Source: Phycisphaerae bacterium (lineage in GTDB: Bacteria > Planctomycetota > Phycisphaerae > UBA1845 > CAIVHJ01). From it: DNA of 64,000 bases. Location: the NCBI GenBank assembly GCA_022072405.1, contig JAJVHX010000016.1, forward strand, positions 22,729 through 86,728, read 5' to 3'. The notes beneath the pieces were generated by a model. That model was not told the origin of the DNA. It was given only the letters and a program-made list of their open reading frames with translations, and ran no database searches. Both the position numbers and the translations under genes were made by a program. How positions within the stretch are numbered: position 1 is the first letter of the stretch; the number at the start of each line of letters is the position of its first letter. Below, one piece after another: positions 16,973-26,114 of the stretch.

Positions 16973-18868
16973 ATGGCCCAATTCAAGATTAACATACTGG
17001 AGCAGCATGTCGAAAAGCTGGTTGCCGGGCTGGTCGGACTGTTGTTTTTGTACGTGTTGCTTTCATTCGTCGCCGGTACTCCCAACAAAGTGGAAGTCGC
17101 CGGACAGATGGTGACCCCTGGTTCGATCGATGAAGCCGTTCGCGGGACAGCAGAACGAGTACTGCAGACCATTCAGGATGCCAAGCATCCCGGAGTGGAG
17201 GTTCCGGATTACACGGCCCAACTCACGGAACGAATTCGCGGTCCCTATAGCCAGAATAAATTGCCTCTGATTATCGCACGAGCGGTCAGTTTCGGTTTGC
17301 CGGTGCCGGTGGTGCAGGGGCCGCGAGAAGCTGGTCGGGTGGTACTGGCTAAAATCAACGCTCCCGATAAACCCGAAGCAACCCTAGGCCGAATGAGTGG
17401 ATTTTTTCCACCGCGACGCATCGATTATGGAGATGAATTGACTGAAGCGGAAGTGCAACTGATGGAGCTGGATGGCCCGACGGATCGCCCGTGGGTGACG
17501 GTAGCAGCCCGTTTCGATCTGCGTGCTCAGGAAAAGAATTTTTCAGACAGCGATTATCAAACCAACAAGTGGCGGGTTTTACCGGTGGAGGTAGTACTGC
17601 AGCGCCAGCCCCGACTGGAAAACGGTGAATGGGGTGCGTGGGAGGAGGTTGATGAATATAGTGAATATTATATGCCCGCTCCGCCGGCGCTGATCGTTGA
17701 GGATGAAGGGCCCGAGGGATTTGCCGTACCAGAGGAGCAGCGTGATCAATTGATCAAATGGAAAGAGATGCTGGAAGAAAACGCCATTTTCATCGGTCGG
17801 CCGCCCATGCCCGATCCGGCTTATCGTACCCGGTGGCAACCCCCTCTGCAGGGCAAGCTCTCCGATTTATATCCGGATGAATTTTCGCCGCCCAAGGAGG
17901 TCACTTCGGGAGCCAAAGCACCGCGGATCAGCCCCGTTAAGCAGGCTCAGAAAGATCTGGAACAAGCGCAGAAATTATTCACCGAAGATAAACTGGCTGA
18001 AGCGCTGGCCCTCGCGGACAAGGTCATCAAAAATCCCAAGCTGCCGCGTCGTTCCAAGTACAAGACACAAGCCCAGGAATTGCGGGAACAGATATTAAAA
18101 CGTCAGCGCGAACTGGAAAAACAGGAAATAATCAAAGAATCAACTGGTGATGAAGCGACGGAACCTCCGCTGACCGAAGAAATATTCTTTGCCCATGACA
18201 CATCGGGAGAACCGGGAACCATCTACCGCTATCGTCAACGGCTGCGGGTTTATAACGAATATGCGATGATTACCACTCGACTCAAGAATCCGCAGGATGC
18301 TACCGTAGTGATACTGGAGGGGGAATGGTCCGAACCCAGCGAGCCGGTGCGTTTTCCACCGATGCAACTGGTCTATGCTACTTCCGCACGCGTCGACAAA
18401 AACGAAGCCCGATTTGATATTTACAAATGGTTGAAGGGTGAGTGGGTCAAGTCCAATTTCACCACAGCCATCGGTGAAGAGATTGGCGAAATTCGTAAGG
18501 TGCCTCATTCTCAGCAGAAGGGGAATATGGAGGTGGACTTCAGCACTGATCTGGTTCTGGTGGACATTAATCCGACACGGGCCTTTGTACCGGTTCGTTA
18601 TGATCGAGCGGGCACGCCGCAGGTCGGAGAACAAGAGGAGACTGTGTCGGCAATTTGTACTACGCCGACAGGGATGTTGAAGGAATTTATCCTGGCAGCA
18701 GCCAAGCTGGATCCGATCAAGCGTGACATTGAAAAAGAGATGGATGAGATGAAGAAAAGTCGCAAGCCCGCAGCTCCTCCGGAGACTCCTCGGGAAGATC
18801 GTCCACCGCCCGGCGGGGCTGGTGGTACGGGAGGTGGTGGCGGTGGAGGCGGTCGAGGCCGCGGTTAG
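16973..18868 (+). CDS. Second inner-membrane protein of the pilM-secretin operon, unrecognised
   Basis: 631 residues: a short N-terminal cytoplasmic part, one transmembrane helix (about 13-33, VEKLVAGLVGLLFLYVLLSF), then a large periplasmic region. A Lys/Glu/Ala-rich helical segment (about 320-390, VKQAQKDLEQAQKLFTEDKLAEALALADKVI) looks TPR-like. The tail is almost pure Gly/Arg (GGTGGGGGGGGRGRG). It may take the place of PilP, the connector between the inner-membrane complex and secretin; this is inference from order and topology only. No family was recognised. Confidence 0.6.
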   Translation: MAQFKINILEQHVEKLVAGLVGLLFLYVLLSFVAGTPNKVEVAGQMVTPGSIDEAVRGTAERVLQTIQDAKHPGVEVPDYTAQLTERIRGPYSQNKLPLIIARAVSFGLPVPVVQGPREAGRVVLAKINAPDKPEATLGRMSGFFPPRRIDYGDELTEAEVQLMELDGPTDRPWVTVAARFDLRAQEKNFSDSDYQTNKWRVLPVEVVLQRQPRLENGEWGAWEEVDEYSEYYMPAPPALIVEDEGPEGFAVPEEQRDQLIKWKEMLEENAIFIGRPPMPDPAYRTRWQPPLQGKLSDLYPDEFSPPKEVTSGAKAPRISPVKQAQKDLEQAQKLFTEDKLAEALALADKVIKNPKLPRRSKYKTQAQELREQILKRQRELEKQEIIKESTGDEATEPPLTEEIFFAHDTSGEPGTIYRYRQRLRVYNEYAMITTRLKNPQDATVVILEGEWSEPSEPVRFPPMQLVYATSARVDKNEARFDIYKWLKGEWVKSNFTTAIGEEIGEIRKVPHSQQKGNMEVDFSTDLVLVDINPTRAFVPVRYDRAGTPQVGEQEETVSAICTTPTGMLKEFILAAAKLDPIKRDIEKEMDEMKKSRKPAAPPETPREDRPPPGGAGGTGGGGGGGGRGRG

Positions 18869-19237
18869 TTCCTGGCCAGCGAAAACCGTATCTGGAATGG
18901 ACCAGGTGGCCGGAGCAACGATTGGAAACTCTAATAATTAGCCCACTTTACCGGATTTTTGCGGTCAGGGCTGGTTGTATTTTGTGGCCGATGCACTTAG
19001 ACTGCTGCATGTACCGACAGGCAGATCGGCAGGATGGGCCTGATCGGTGATCATAGCTGATCGAACCACTGGTCACTTGTTTGGTCAGAATCACTGAATG
19101 TGATCGATTGCGGTCGCATCGAATTTTGGACAGCCCCATAGTAGTTGTAATCTTCAGCCCGTATTGTTATTCGGGTATGATGAAGATATCACCATAAGCA
19201 CAGAAATAATTCGGTCATATGTGAAGGAGGACTTCCC
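18869..19237. other. Intergenic region upstream of the secretin gene
   Basis: About 370 bases without an ORF between two same-strand genes of the pilus-like cluster. The gap suggests that the secretin has its own promoter. A TATGAT hexamer near 19177 is a candidate -10, but I could not find a convincing -35. No terminator with a T-run is seen. Confidence 0.35.
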
Positions 19238-22200
19238 TTGACCCGCTTTTGCCAAACGCGTTTGTTCCTGGGCATACTGGTTTTAACGGCTAATTTTACC
19301 TGGTTGAGTCCGAGTTGGGCGGATGAGTCGCAAACTCCGCTGGATCGGGCTGTGCAGGCTTATAACCAGGGCGATTTTGAGCAGTCCCTGAGTCTGCTGC
19401 AAGAGATCGAGACTGCCAAGCTCACCACCGCTGACCAGGAAAAATATGGTCAATATCTGGAGTTGGCTGAATCGGCTGTTGCTCAACGGCAACAGGCAAC
19501 ACAAGACTTGGATAATGGCGATCTAGCCATCAGCCGGTGCGATTTATCCGGCGCCAAGACCGCACTGGGCCGGGTGCTGCAGAATGACTTTGCTTCTGCC
19601 GGTCAGAAGGAAAAGGCTCGTTTGCGTCTGGCAGATGTCGCGAAACGGGAACGTAAGGCCAAATTGACCGCGGCTCAAACTGATGGTGCTGCTCAGGCTG
19701 AACCTGCTGAAGAAGAACAAACTCCTTCACTGCGTGCCGATGCCCTCGTTCAGCAGGGTATGGCGGCGATGCAAGCCGGGGACTATGCCTTAGCCAATGA
19801 TTATTTCACACAAGCACTGGAGTTAGTACCCGGTCATCCGGATGCCACCCAGGGTTTGGAACAGGTCCAATTACATCTGCAGGTCGAAATCACGCCGGAG
19901 ATGGGTGGTATTAACCTGCTGGATCGCATTCGGCAACGCCGCGATATCTTATGGCAGCGTGCGGTGACGACTTTCCGTGATGCGGAAAAGCAGATTCAGG
20001 CGCTGGTGAAAGTGGACCGCTATGATGAAGCCAATAAAGCCCTGTTACTCGCCAAGGAATCGCTGGAAGCCGCCCGGCAATATGCGGATCCGCTGTCCAA
20101 GTATGAAAATCTGAAGGCGGAATATCAGGTGCTCGCCGACATGGTCGCCAAACGTGAGCGGCAATACAACGAAGACCGTGCGTATCAGATTCGTGCGGAT
20201 TTACAGGCCCAGGAAGCCAAGAGACAGGATGAACAGGAAGAAGAACGTCGTCGTCAGATCGATCTGCTGATGGATCAGGTGCTGGAGAAGAAGGAAGAAC
20301 GAGATTACCGGGCGGCGGAGATGTTATTGCGTCAGGTGCTGGTTATCGATCCCAAGAACGCTCAGGCGGAATGGATGCTGGATGATCTGCGGGAACGCTC
20401 CAGCGCTTTTCGTCAAACCGTAGCCATGAAAACGCGCGAGCATGAAACCCGCGAAATTCTGACCACGGTTGAAGAAGATAAAACACCCTGGCACAAGGAA
20501 ATCAATTATCCGAGTAATTGGAATGAAATGATCCGCAGTCCCTATCGCCAGGTTCCGGGTGAATTTCCACTGGATTCGGAAGAATCCGATTTTGAAGAAG
20601 CATTTCAATCGCGTATTCCGGAGATATCGTTCAATCAAACCAAGCTGGGAACCGCACTGGATGAGCTAGCCAGCATCGGGAAAATCAATATCGTTCCCAA
20701 TTGGCCGGATCTGGCAGTTGTCGGGGTTACCAAGGAAACTCCGGTAACTTTGAAGTTGAAAGACATCACTCTGAAAACTGCGTTGAAGGAAACACTGGAT
20801 CAGATTGAAGGAGGCAGCACCGGTCAAGTCAGCTTTGCCTCACACGGTGAGATTGTTAAGGTGGCTTCTGCTGATTTTCTTAACCGTGATGTTTATGCGT
20901 TGGTATATAACGTCAGACATCTGATTCATCCCCGCAAAAATAATGACGACGCTCCCGAGATGGGCCTCCATCTGCGACCAATGCAGTACAATCAAAGTAC
21001 CGGCCGAATGGAACCGGTATTCTCACCCCCGCAGGATCCTCGTGAAGTTGATACAACAGAATATTACAGCGAGGAAATTTCAGATCTGATTAACCTGATC
21101 ATGCAACATGTTCAGCCCGGTTCCTGGAAGGAACAGGGTGGGTTGCATGCCTCGATTCACGCCGGCCGGGATGGCAATATTGTCGTCACTCAGACCTCCG
21201 CCGGTCATCAGGAAATATACAACCTGCTCAATCAGTTGCGCGAAGATAACGCGGTACAGATTGCGATCGAAGCCCGTTTCCTGACGGTGACCACCAATTT
21301 TCTGGAAGATATGGGCGTCGATCTGGATGTAATTCTGAACAATGGCAATGCCGGTTATGACAATTCGGGTGGATTTGATCCGGCGACCGGCGGAGCCCTT
21401 CTGTTACCGCGTAATTTTTCACGTCTAGGTTTTACGCCGAATGTACCCGGCTTTGGCAGCCAGATGGGTCAGGGAGCGGTTAACCAGCCTTATAATAACG
21501 TTGCCTTCGTACCGACTGCCACCAGTTCTGGCGGTAACCTGTTTACCCCGGTGCCGGTTTCCAACAATATTGGTGATTATGTCAGTCCCCAGACGCTGGT
21601 GTCTGACGTTCAGGGCAGTTTTGCCGGTAAGACATTGGATCCAGCTTTCGCGGTTGGCGGCAGTTTTCTGGATAATATCCAGGTCGATTTTCTGCTCCGG
21701 GCCACGCAGGCGGATGCACGTAATACGACGTTGATTGCGCCGAAGCTGATATTAACTAATGGGCAGCAATCATGGATTGCGGTCACTCAGCAGCGTAATT
21801 ATGTGTCGACCCTGCAGCCGGTGGTCAGTACGGGTGCAGGTCTGCAGGCGCCGATTATCGATGTGGTGAATGCAGGTGCGGTGCTGAATGTTCAGGCTAC
21901 CGCTTCACCAGATCGCCGGTATGTGTACATGAACCTGCAGCCAGGTACAGGTCGTGTCGTGGCGGTGGATTCGTTCCCCTTTACCGGTGGTCCGACCACC
22001 GGTGTGGGTGCCTCCGGTGTGGTGCAATTGCCCGTCGTACAATTACAACAGATCAAGACGACGGTAACCGTACCCGATGGTGGTACGTTGCTGGTGGGTG
22101 GCCAGAAGAGTACAGCGGAGAGTGAGATCGAGGCGGGTGTTCCGGTCCTGTCCAAGATTCCGGTGCTCAAGCGGCTTTATTCTTCACGTGCCATCGTCAA

Positions 22201-22300
22201 GGATGAATCGGTATTGTTGATTCTGGTCAAGCCGCAGATCCTGATTCAAGAGGAACAGGAAGAACTGGCATTTCCTTCGCTTAGCTCATCGAACAATTAA
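19238..22300 (+). CDS. Secretin (PilQ/GspD family) with N-terminal TPR region
   Basis: 1020 residues. The TTG start at 19238 is supported by GGAGG at 19226-19230. A signal peptide (about 1-29, ending WLSPSWA) precedes a long helical region with tetratricopeptide-like repeats (AVQAYNQGDFEQSLSLLQEIE; ALVQQGMAAMQAGDYALANDYFTQALELVPGHP). The C-terminal half has secretin N-domains and the channel domain: AIEARFLTVTTNFLEDMG, then VTVPDGGTLLVGG and GVPVLSKIPVLKRLYSSR, the hallmark secretin end. It would form the outer-membrane ring for a type IV pilus or type II secretion machine. No assembly ATPase, PilC or pilin gene is in the window. A terminator follows. Confidence 0.92.
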   Translation: MTRFCQTRLFLGILVLTANFTWLSPSWADESQTPLDRAVQAYNQGDFEQSLSLLQEIETAKLTTADQEKYGQYLELAESAVAQRQQATQDLDNGDLAISRCDLSGAKTALGRVLQNDFASAGQKEKARLRLADVAKRERKAKLTAAQTDGAAQAEPAEEEQTPSLRADALVQQGMAAMQAGDYALANDYFTQALELVPGHPDATQGLEQVQLHLQVEITPEMGGINLLDRIRQRRDILWQRAVTTFRDAEKQIQALVKVDRYDEANKALLLAKESLEAARQYADPLSKYENLKAEYQVLADMVAKRERQYNEDRAYQIRADLQAQEAKRQDEQEEERRRQIDLLMDQVLEKKEERDYRAAEMLLRQVLVIDPKNAQAEWMLDDLRERSSAFRQTVAMKTREHETREILTTVEEDKTPWHKEINYPSNWNEMIRSPYRQVPGEFPLDSEESDFEEAFQSRIPEISFNQTKLGTALDELASIGKINIVPNWPDLAVVGVTKETPVTLKLKDITLKTALKETLDQIEGGSTGQVSFASHGEIVKVASADFLNRDVYALVYNVRHLIHPRKNNDDAPEMGLHLRPMQYNQSTGRMEPVFSPPQDPREVDTTEYYSEEISDLINLIMQHVQPGSWKEQGGLHASIHAGRDGNIVVTQTSAGHQEIYNLLNQLREDNAVQIAIEARFLTVTTNFLEDMGVDLDVILNNGNAGYDNSGGFDPATGGALLLPRNFSRLGFTPNVPGFGSQMGQGAVNQPYNNVAFVPTATSSGGNLFTPVPVSNNIGDYVSPQTLVSDVQGSFAGKTLDPAFAVGGSFLDNIQVDFLLRATQADARNTTLIAPKLILTNGQQSWIAVTQQRNYVSTLQPVVSTGAGLQAPIIDVVNAGAVLNVQATASPDRRYVYMNLQPGTGRVVAVDSFPFTGGPTTGVGASGVVQLPVVQLQQIKTTVTVPDGGTLLVGGQKSTAESEIEAGVPVLSKIPVLKRLYSSRAIVKDESVLLILVKPQILIQEEQEELAFPSLSSSNN

Positions 22301-22325
22301 TTTTTTCAACTGGACAATAAACAGA

Positions 22326-22356
22326 AACCCGTCGGTGATACCGGCGGGTTTTTTTA
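22326..22356 (+). terminator. Rho-independent terminator of the secretin gene
   Basis: ACCCGTCGGT and CCGGCGGGT pair around a GATA loop (22327-22349), followed by a T-run. It lies 26 bases after the secretin stop. Confidence 0.88.
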
Positions 22357-22399
22357 TTTCCTTAGTGACCCGGTTGAGATCAGCCGTACAATAACTGTA

Positions 22400-23509
22400 A
22401 TGGGTGTTCAATTACTGGGATTATGGATTGGATGGTGGGCCGGAGGGCTGATACTGGCTCCGCCACCCCAGACCAGTCAACCAACGGTTACTTTGACGGA
22501 GGGGGTGCGAATCGACTGGAGTCACCGGCGGGTGGAAATGGATGGACAGGTCGTGTTGCGGGAAGGTTATCTGGAATTGGTGGCCTGCAGTCGACAAACG
22601 CGCGAACACGAGAGCATCATTTGTGTACAGGCCAAGCCGATGCATATCTATCAGGCTCTGGGCTTGTTGGGACTGGAGCCAGGCCAACCGCCGCTCTGGG
22701 ATTGGCAGGCACAACGAGTATTGCCGCCCTGGGGGAGCGCGGTAGAAATTTCAGTGCGTTATGAACAGCAGGGTGAGATTGTCGAAAGACCTGTACAGGA
22801 ATGGCTGATCAATCCGCACACCCAGCGCACTCCCCGCCGGCTATACTGGCTGTTCAGCGGTTCGCAGTTTGATGACCAACAGCAATTACTGGCGGATGGT
22901 GAAGGAACGGTGATCAGCCTGGTGGATTTTGATTCTTCGATCTTAACTCTGCCGCGCTCTTTTTCATCCAATAATAGCGAGTTAATCTGGCAGCCTCACC
23001 CGGAGCACGTTCCTCCCCTTCAAACGCGCTGCACCCTTCTTATTCAGCCACTGAATCAACGGTTACTGGTAGTCGGGTTGGATAGTTGTGGTGATATCTA
23101 TTGGCGAGGGCAACGCTCACCGACATCGGACCTGGGCCGGCTGGTCGGCATATCCACACTGGAACCGCAAAACCTGTGTATAACAGTGAAGATCAGTAGC
23201 GGTCTTGACCCAGCGCAATTACAAATGCGTTTGGAGCAGTTGTACGAGGCGGGAGTGGCCAGGAAAAACATTACGATTCGCCCAGCCAGTCCAGAGGTGT
23301 TGCAGCAAGCAGTGGTGGGACTGGTCGCCTGGAGTCAGCGTTTAGTGTTCTTTCGACTGCAGAATAACAACCCGGGTTCGACGAACAAGGCCCAGGAGAA
23401 GCTGCCGGCTGCCCATGTTTATATGCTGGAGGATTGGCTGCAGCGCCGGCTGCTGGACTGGCGGATTGTACGTAGCGTGATACGATATACTTTGTTGCAA
23501 AGTGCATAG
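22400..23509 (+). CDS. YdjY-domain secreted protein
   Basis: 369 residues with a hydrophobic N-terminus that may be a signal peptide (LLGLWIGWWAGGLILA). The segment about 30-130 matches YdjY-like proteins of planctomycetes: RIDWSHRRVEMDGQVVLREGYLELVAC, then TREHESIICVQAKPMHIYQALGLLGLEPG. Residues about 150-190 also fit that family (RRLYWLFSGSQF). The C-terminal half is unrecognised; it includes a biopolymer-transport-like pattern (LDSCGDIYWRG), but that is too weak to call. No function is known for YdjY. It sits between the secretin terminator and kdsD. Confidence 0.6.
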   Translation: MGVQLLGLWIGWWAGGLILAPPPQTSQPTVTLTEGVRIDWSHRRVEMDGQVVLREGYLELVACSRQTREHESIICVQAKPMHIYQALGLLGLEPGQPPLWDWQAQRVLPPWGSAVEISVRYEQQGEIVERPVQEWLINPHTQRTPRRLYWLFSGSQFDDQQQLLADGEGTVISLVDFDSSILTLPRSFSSNNSELIWQPHPEHVPPLQTRCTLLIQPLNQRLLVVGLDSCGDIYWRGQRSPTSDLGRLVGISTLEPQNLCITVKISSGLDPAQLQMRLEQLYEAGVARKNITIRPASPEVLQQAVVGLVAWSQRLVFFRLQNNNPGSTNKAQEKLPAAHVYMLEDWLQRRLLDWRIVRSVIRYTLLQSA

Positions 23510-23550
23510 TTGATCGCCAATGCTGAACTCCATTTTTGATTGACTATTAC

Positions 23551-24555
23551 ATGAAATCAGCCACGCCACCCACTCTTGATCCGCTGGAAATGGGCCGCCG
23601 GGTTTTGATCCTGGAGCGTCAAGCCATCGAGCAGGTTATCACCCAACTGGATGAACATTTTCGACGTGCGATTGAACTGCTGATGGCTTGCCGGGGCCGA
23701 GTAATAGTTACCGGTATGGGCAAGGCAGGATTGATCGGTGCTAAAATCGCCGCCACGCTCTCCAGCACCGGGACGCCGGCCTATACGCTGCATCCGGTAG
23801 AAGCCATTCATGGTGATCTGGGAATGGTTGGGCGAGATGATGTGGTGCTGGCATTGTCGAACAGTGGTGAATCGGATGAGCTGTACCGGCTGATACCCAA
23901 TCTGAAAAAAATGGGTTGTCCGGTTATCCTGATCACCGGACGCCCGAATTCGCGCTGTGCTCAGCAGAGTGATCTGGTGTTGAGTATCGGTCGCGTGGCG
24001 GAAGCGTGTCCCCTGGGAATGGCGCCCAGTTCATCCACCACGGCTATATTAGCGCTGGGTGATGCCCTGGCTTTGGTCCTTTCGGAATTGAAGGAATTCG
24101 ACCATGAACAATATGCACAACTGCATCCGGGCGGGGCTTTGGGCCGGAGCTTGATGCGGGTTGAACAGGTGATGCGTACGGGTGCCAATTGTCCGATGAT
24201 ACCGGAACAGGCGACGATTTATGATTACCTGCAGGCGGTGAATAGCGCTCCGATGCGAGCCGGTGCCGCCGTGGTGATCGATGACCTCCGCCATCTGATC
24301 GGTTTTTTTACCCACGGTGATCTGGCTAGAATTGTCGGCAGGTTACCGCGCCCGGGCGAATGCCTGTTGCGCGAAGTGATGACGCGCAATCCTAAACGGG
24401 TCAGCGCTGTCCAGCTGGTATCCGATGCTCTGATCCTGATGCAGCAGCATAAGATTGATGAAATACCAGTTGTGGATGAACAGGAGCGGGTCGCCGGATT
24501 GATCGATATTCAGGATCTGCTGGCGGCCGGTTTCTCGCTCTTCGATGCCAATTAA
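23551..24555 (+). CDS. kdsD: Arabinose-5-phosphate isomerase, KdsD/KpsF family
   Basis: 335 residues from ATG 23551; a TTG five codons upstream also fits and no strong ribosome-binding site decides it. The SIS domain (about 35-170) carries GRVIVTGMGKAGLIGAKIAATLSSTGTPAYTLHPVEAIHGDLGM and the SNSGESDEL sugar-phosphate loop. Two CBS domains follow (about 200-330), with VMRTG and VMTRNPKRVSAVQLVSDAL. The enzyme converts ribulose-5-phosphate to arabinose-5-phosphate, the first step to Kdo for lipopolysaccharide, so it implies a Kdo-containing outer membrane. No other kds gene is nearby. Confidence 0.93.
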   Translation: MKSATPPTLDPLEMGRRVLILERQAIEQVITQLDEHFRRAIELLMACRGRVIVTGMGKAGLIGAKIAATLSSTGTPAYTLHPVEAIHGDLGMVGRDDVVLALSNSGESDELYRLIPNLKKMGCPVILITGRPNSRCAQQSDLVLSIGRVAEACPLGMAPSSSTTAILALGDALALVLSELKEFDHEQYAQLHPGGALGRSLMRVEQVMRTGANCPMIPEQATIYDYLQAVNSAPMRAGAAVVIDDLRHLIGFFTHGDLARIVGRLPRPGECLLREVMTRNPKRVSAVQLVSDALILMQQHKIDEIPVVDEQERVAGLIDIQDLLAAGFSLFDAN

Positions 24556-24584
24556 CAGCCGATCTGGCTGACGAGGAAATAACC

Positions 24585-25325
24585 ATGTCCGATGGCGCCC
24601 AGAGTCAAGATTTGATGCGTGAAACCTGGCGGGTCTTCCGCATCATGGCGGAGTTTGTGGAAGGGTTTGAGGTCATGTCGCGGATCGGACCCGCCGTGAG
24701 CATCTTCGGATCGGCACGAACCGAACCTGGTACGCACTACTATCAGCAGGCTCGCGAAATGGCGCGGAAATTTGCCAGCCGGGGACTGGCGGTGATTACG
24801 GGCGGCGGACCGGGTATCATGGAGGCTGCTAATCGCGGGGCCTATGAGGCCAGGGGACGCAGCGTGGGTCTGAATATCTACCTGCCCAATGAACAGGTTC
24901 CCAATCCCTATCAGAATGTCGAGCTGCACTTCCGTTATTTTTTCTGCCGAAAAGTGATGTTTGTAAAATATGCCAGTGCCTTTGTCTGTTTTCCGGGTGG
25001 TTTCGGTACCATGGATGAATATTTTGAATCCATGACGCTGATTCAGACCCAGCGGACGGAGAAAATGCCGGTCGTGCTGATCGGACGGGATTTCTGGATG
25101 CCGTTGCAACAGGTGATGCGTGATGTCATGTGCAGCAAATACCACTACATCGACGAAAAGGATCTGGATCTGTTTCTGATCACCGACGATCTGGATCAGG
25201 GCGTTGAGCATGTCATGCAGCAGGTGGATGAACAGATTCAGCGGTTTCGCATGCTTCATGCCGATAGTCAGGCCGGAACCACTCCGGGCAAACCCTCCAG
25301 CCGCGATCCGATGCTGGAATATTAA
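24585..25325 (+). CDS. LOG-family (TIGR00730) Rossmann-fold nucleotide hydrolase
   Basis: 246 residues. The defining motifs are both present: VITGGGPGIMEAANRGAYEARGRSVGLNI and FPGGFGTMDEYFE, the PGGxGTxxE nucleotide-monophosphate phosphoribohydrolase signature. Such proteins remove the ribose-phosphate from AMP, GMP or cytokinin nucleotides; the larger bacterial type (as here) resembles PpnN-like hydrolases. The N-terminal WRVFRIMAEFVEGFEVMSRIGPAVSIFGSAR is also usual. It lies 29 bases after kdsD and ends overlapping the convergent methyltransferase by four bases. Confidence 0.9.
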   Translation: MSDGAQSQDLMRETWRVFRIMAEFVEGFEVMSRIGPAVSIFGSARTEPGTHYYQQAREMARKFASRGLAVITGGGPGIMEAANRGAYEARGRSVGLNIYLPNEQVPNPYQNVELHFRYFFCRKVMFVKYASAFVCFPGGFGTMDEYFESMTLIQTQRTEKMPVVLIGRDFWMPLQQVMRDVMCSKYHYIDEKDLDLFLITDDLDQGVEHVMQQVDEQIQRFRMLHADSQAGTTPGKPSSRDPMLEY

Positions 25326-26035
25326 TTTTTACCGATAGGCGGGCGGAGACGACGCCGGGTTTTCGACGACCGGCGTGGCGCGGCCGGCGTGGAGGGATCC
25401 ACGCGCAGACAAAGATGTCGGGCGATGGCGGGGGGAACATTGAGGAATATATTGCGGCGGAACTGCTGATGAGCTTCGATCTGCCGATCCATATAAGCGG
25501 AGACGACTCGTTGACGCCAGCCGCGCGGACCGCGGCGAATAGCCACCAAAGCCGGTCGCAAGGCGATATACTCAAAATAGCTGAGTATGCATCCCGGGCG
25601 AGCGTGCTTACGCAATTTTTTCAACACCAGCATGAGGTCGCGAATTTCAAAGGAAGTAAATGGCAACCCGGATACCATATAGTCATAGTCAAGCAGTTGA
25701 TCGACCAGCTGAATCTGTTGTGTAAACAGGCGGATGTGTCCCGATTCATACGCTGGTTGTGTAGCGGGCTGCTCCAGATGGGTCTGCTTCAAATGACGGG
25801 CCAGTTGGGAATTGGCTTCGACAATGTCGAGCCGGTCTTCCGGGCCGATCAGTGGGAGAATATGTTTGGTTACTGCACCAGTACCTGCCCCTATTTCCAG
25901 AACATTGACCGGGCGGCGATGCTGACTGAGTGGCTCGGTTAGCGCTTTGGCCAGGAACTTGGATGACGGAGCGATCGCTCCAATCTCAAAAGGATTATTG
26001 ATAAACTGCTTGATAAACGACAATGATTCTCGCAT
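25322..26035 (-). CDS. SAM-dependent methyltransferase, phospholipid N-methyltransferase-like
   Basis: 237 residues. FIKQFINNPFEIGAIAPSSKFLAKAL followed by the SAM-binding VLEIGAGTGAVTKHIL and the acidic loop DIVEANSQLARHLK matches the PmtA/KsgA-like group, in which the N-terminal 'PxxxGAIxPSS' block is typical of phospholipid methyltransferases acting on phosphatidylethanolamine. The later SGLPFTSF segment replaces the usual post-motif 'SGLPW'. The C-terminal ~40 residues are basic. It could instead be a general membrane-associated methyltransferase. It is divergent from gpmI. Confidence 0.75.
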   Translation of the reverse strand: MRESLSFIKQFINNPFEIGAIAPSSKFLAKALTEPLSQHRRPVNVLEIGAGTGAVTKHILPLIGPEDRLDIVEANSQLARHLKQTHLEQPATQPAYESGHIRLFTQQIQLVDQLLDYDYMVSGLPFTSFEIRDLMLVLKKLRKHARPGCILSYFEYIALRPALVAIRRGPRGWRQRVVSAYMDRQIEAHQQFRRNIFLNVPPAIARHLCLRVDPSTPAAPRRSSKTRRRLRPPIGKN

Positions 26036-26114
26036 AAGTTAGAATGTACTCGATTAGGCAGGCTCCTGCCAGTGATCGGTAGAGTTGAATCATCGACCCG
26101 GGAGGTAAGTAGTG

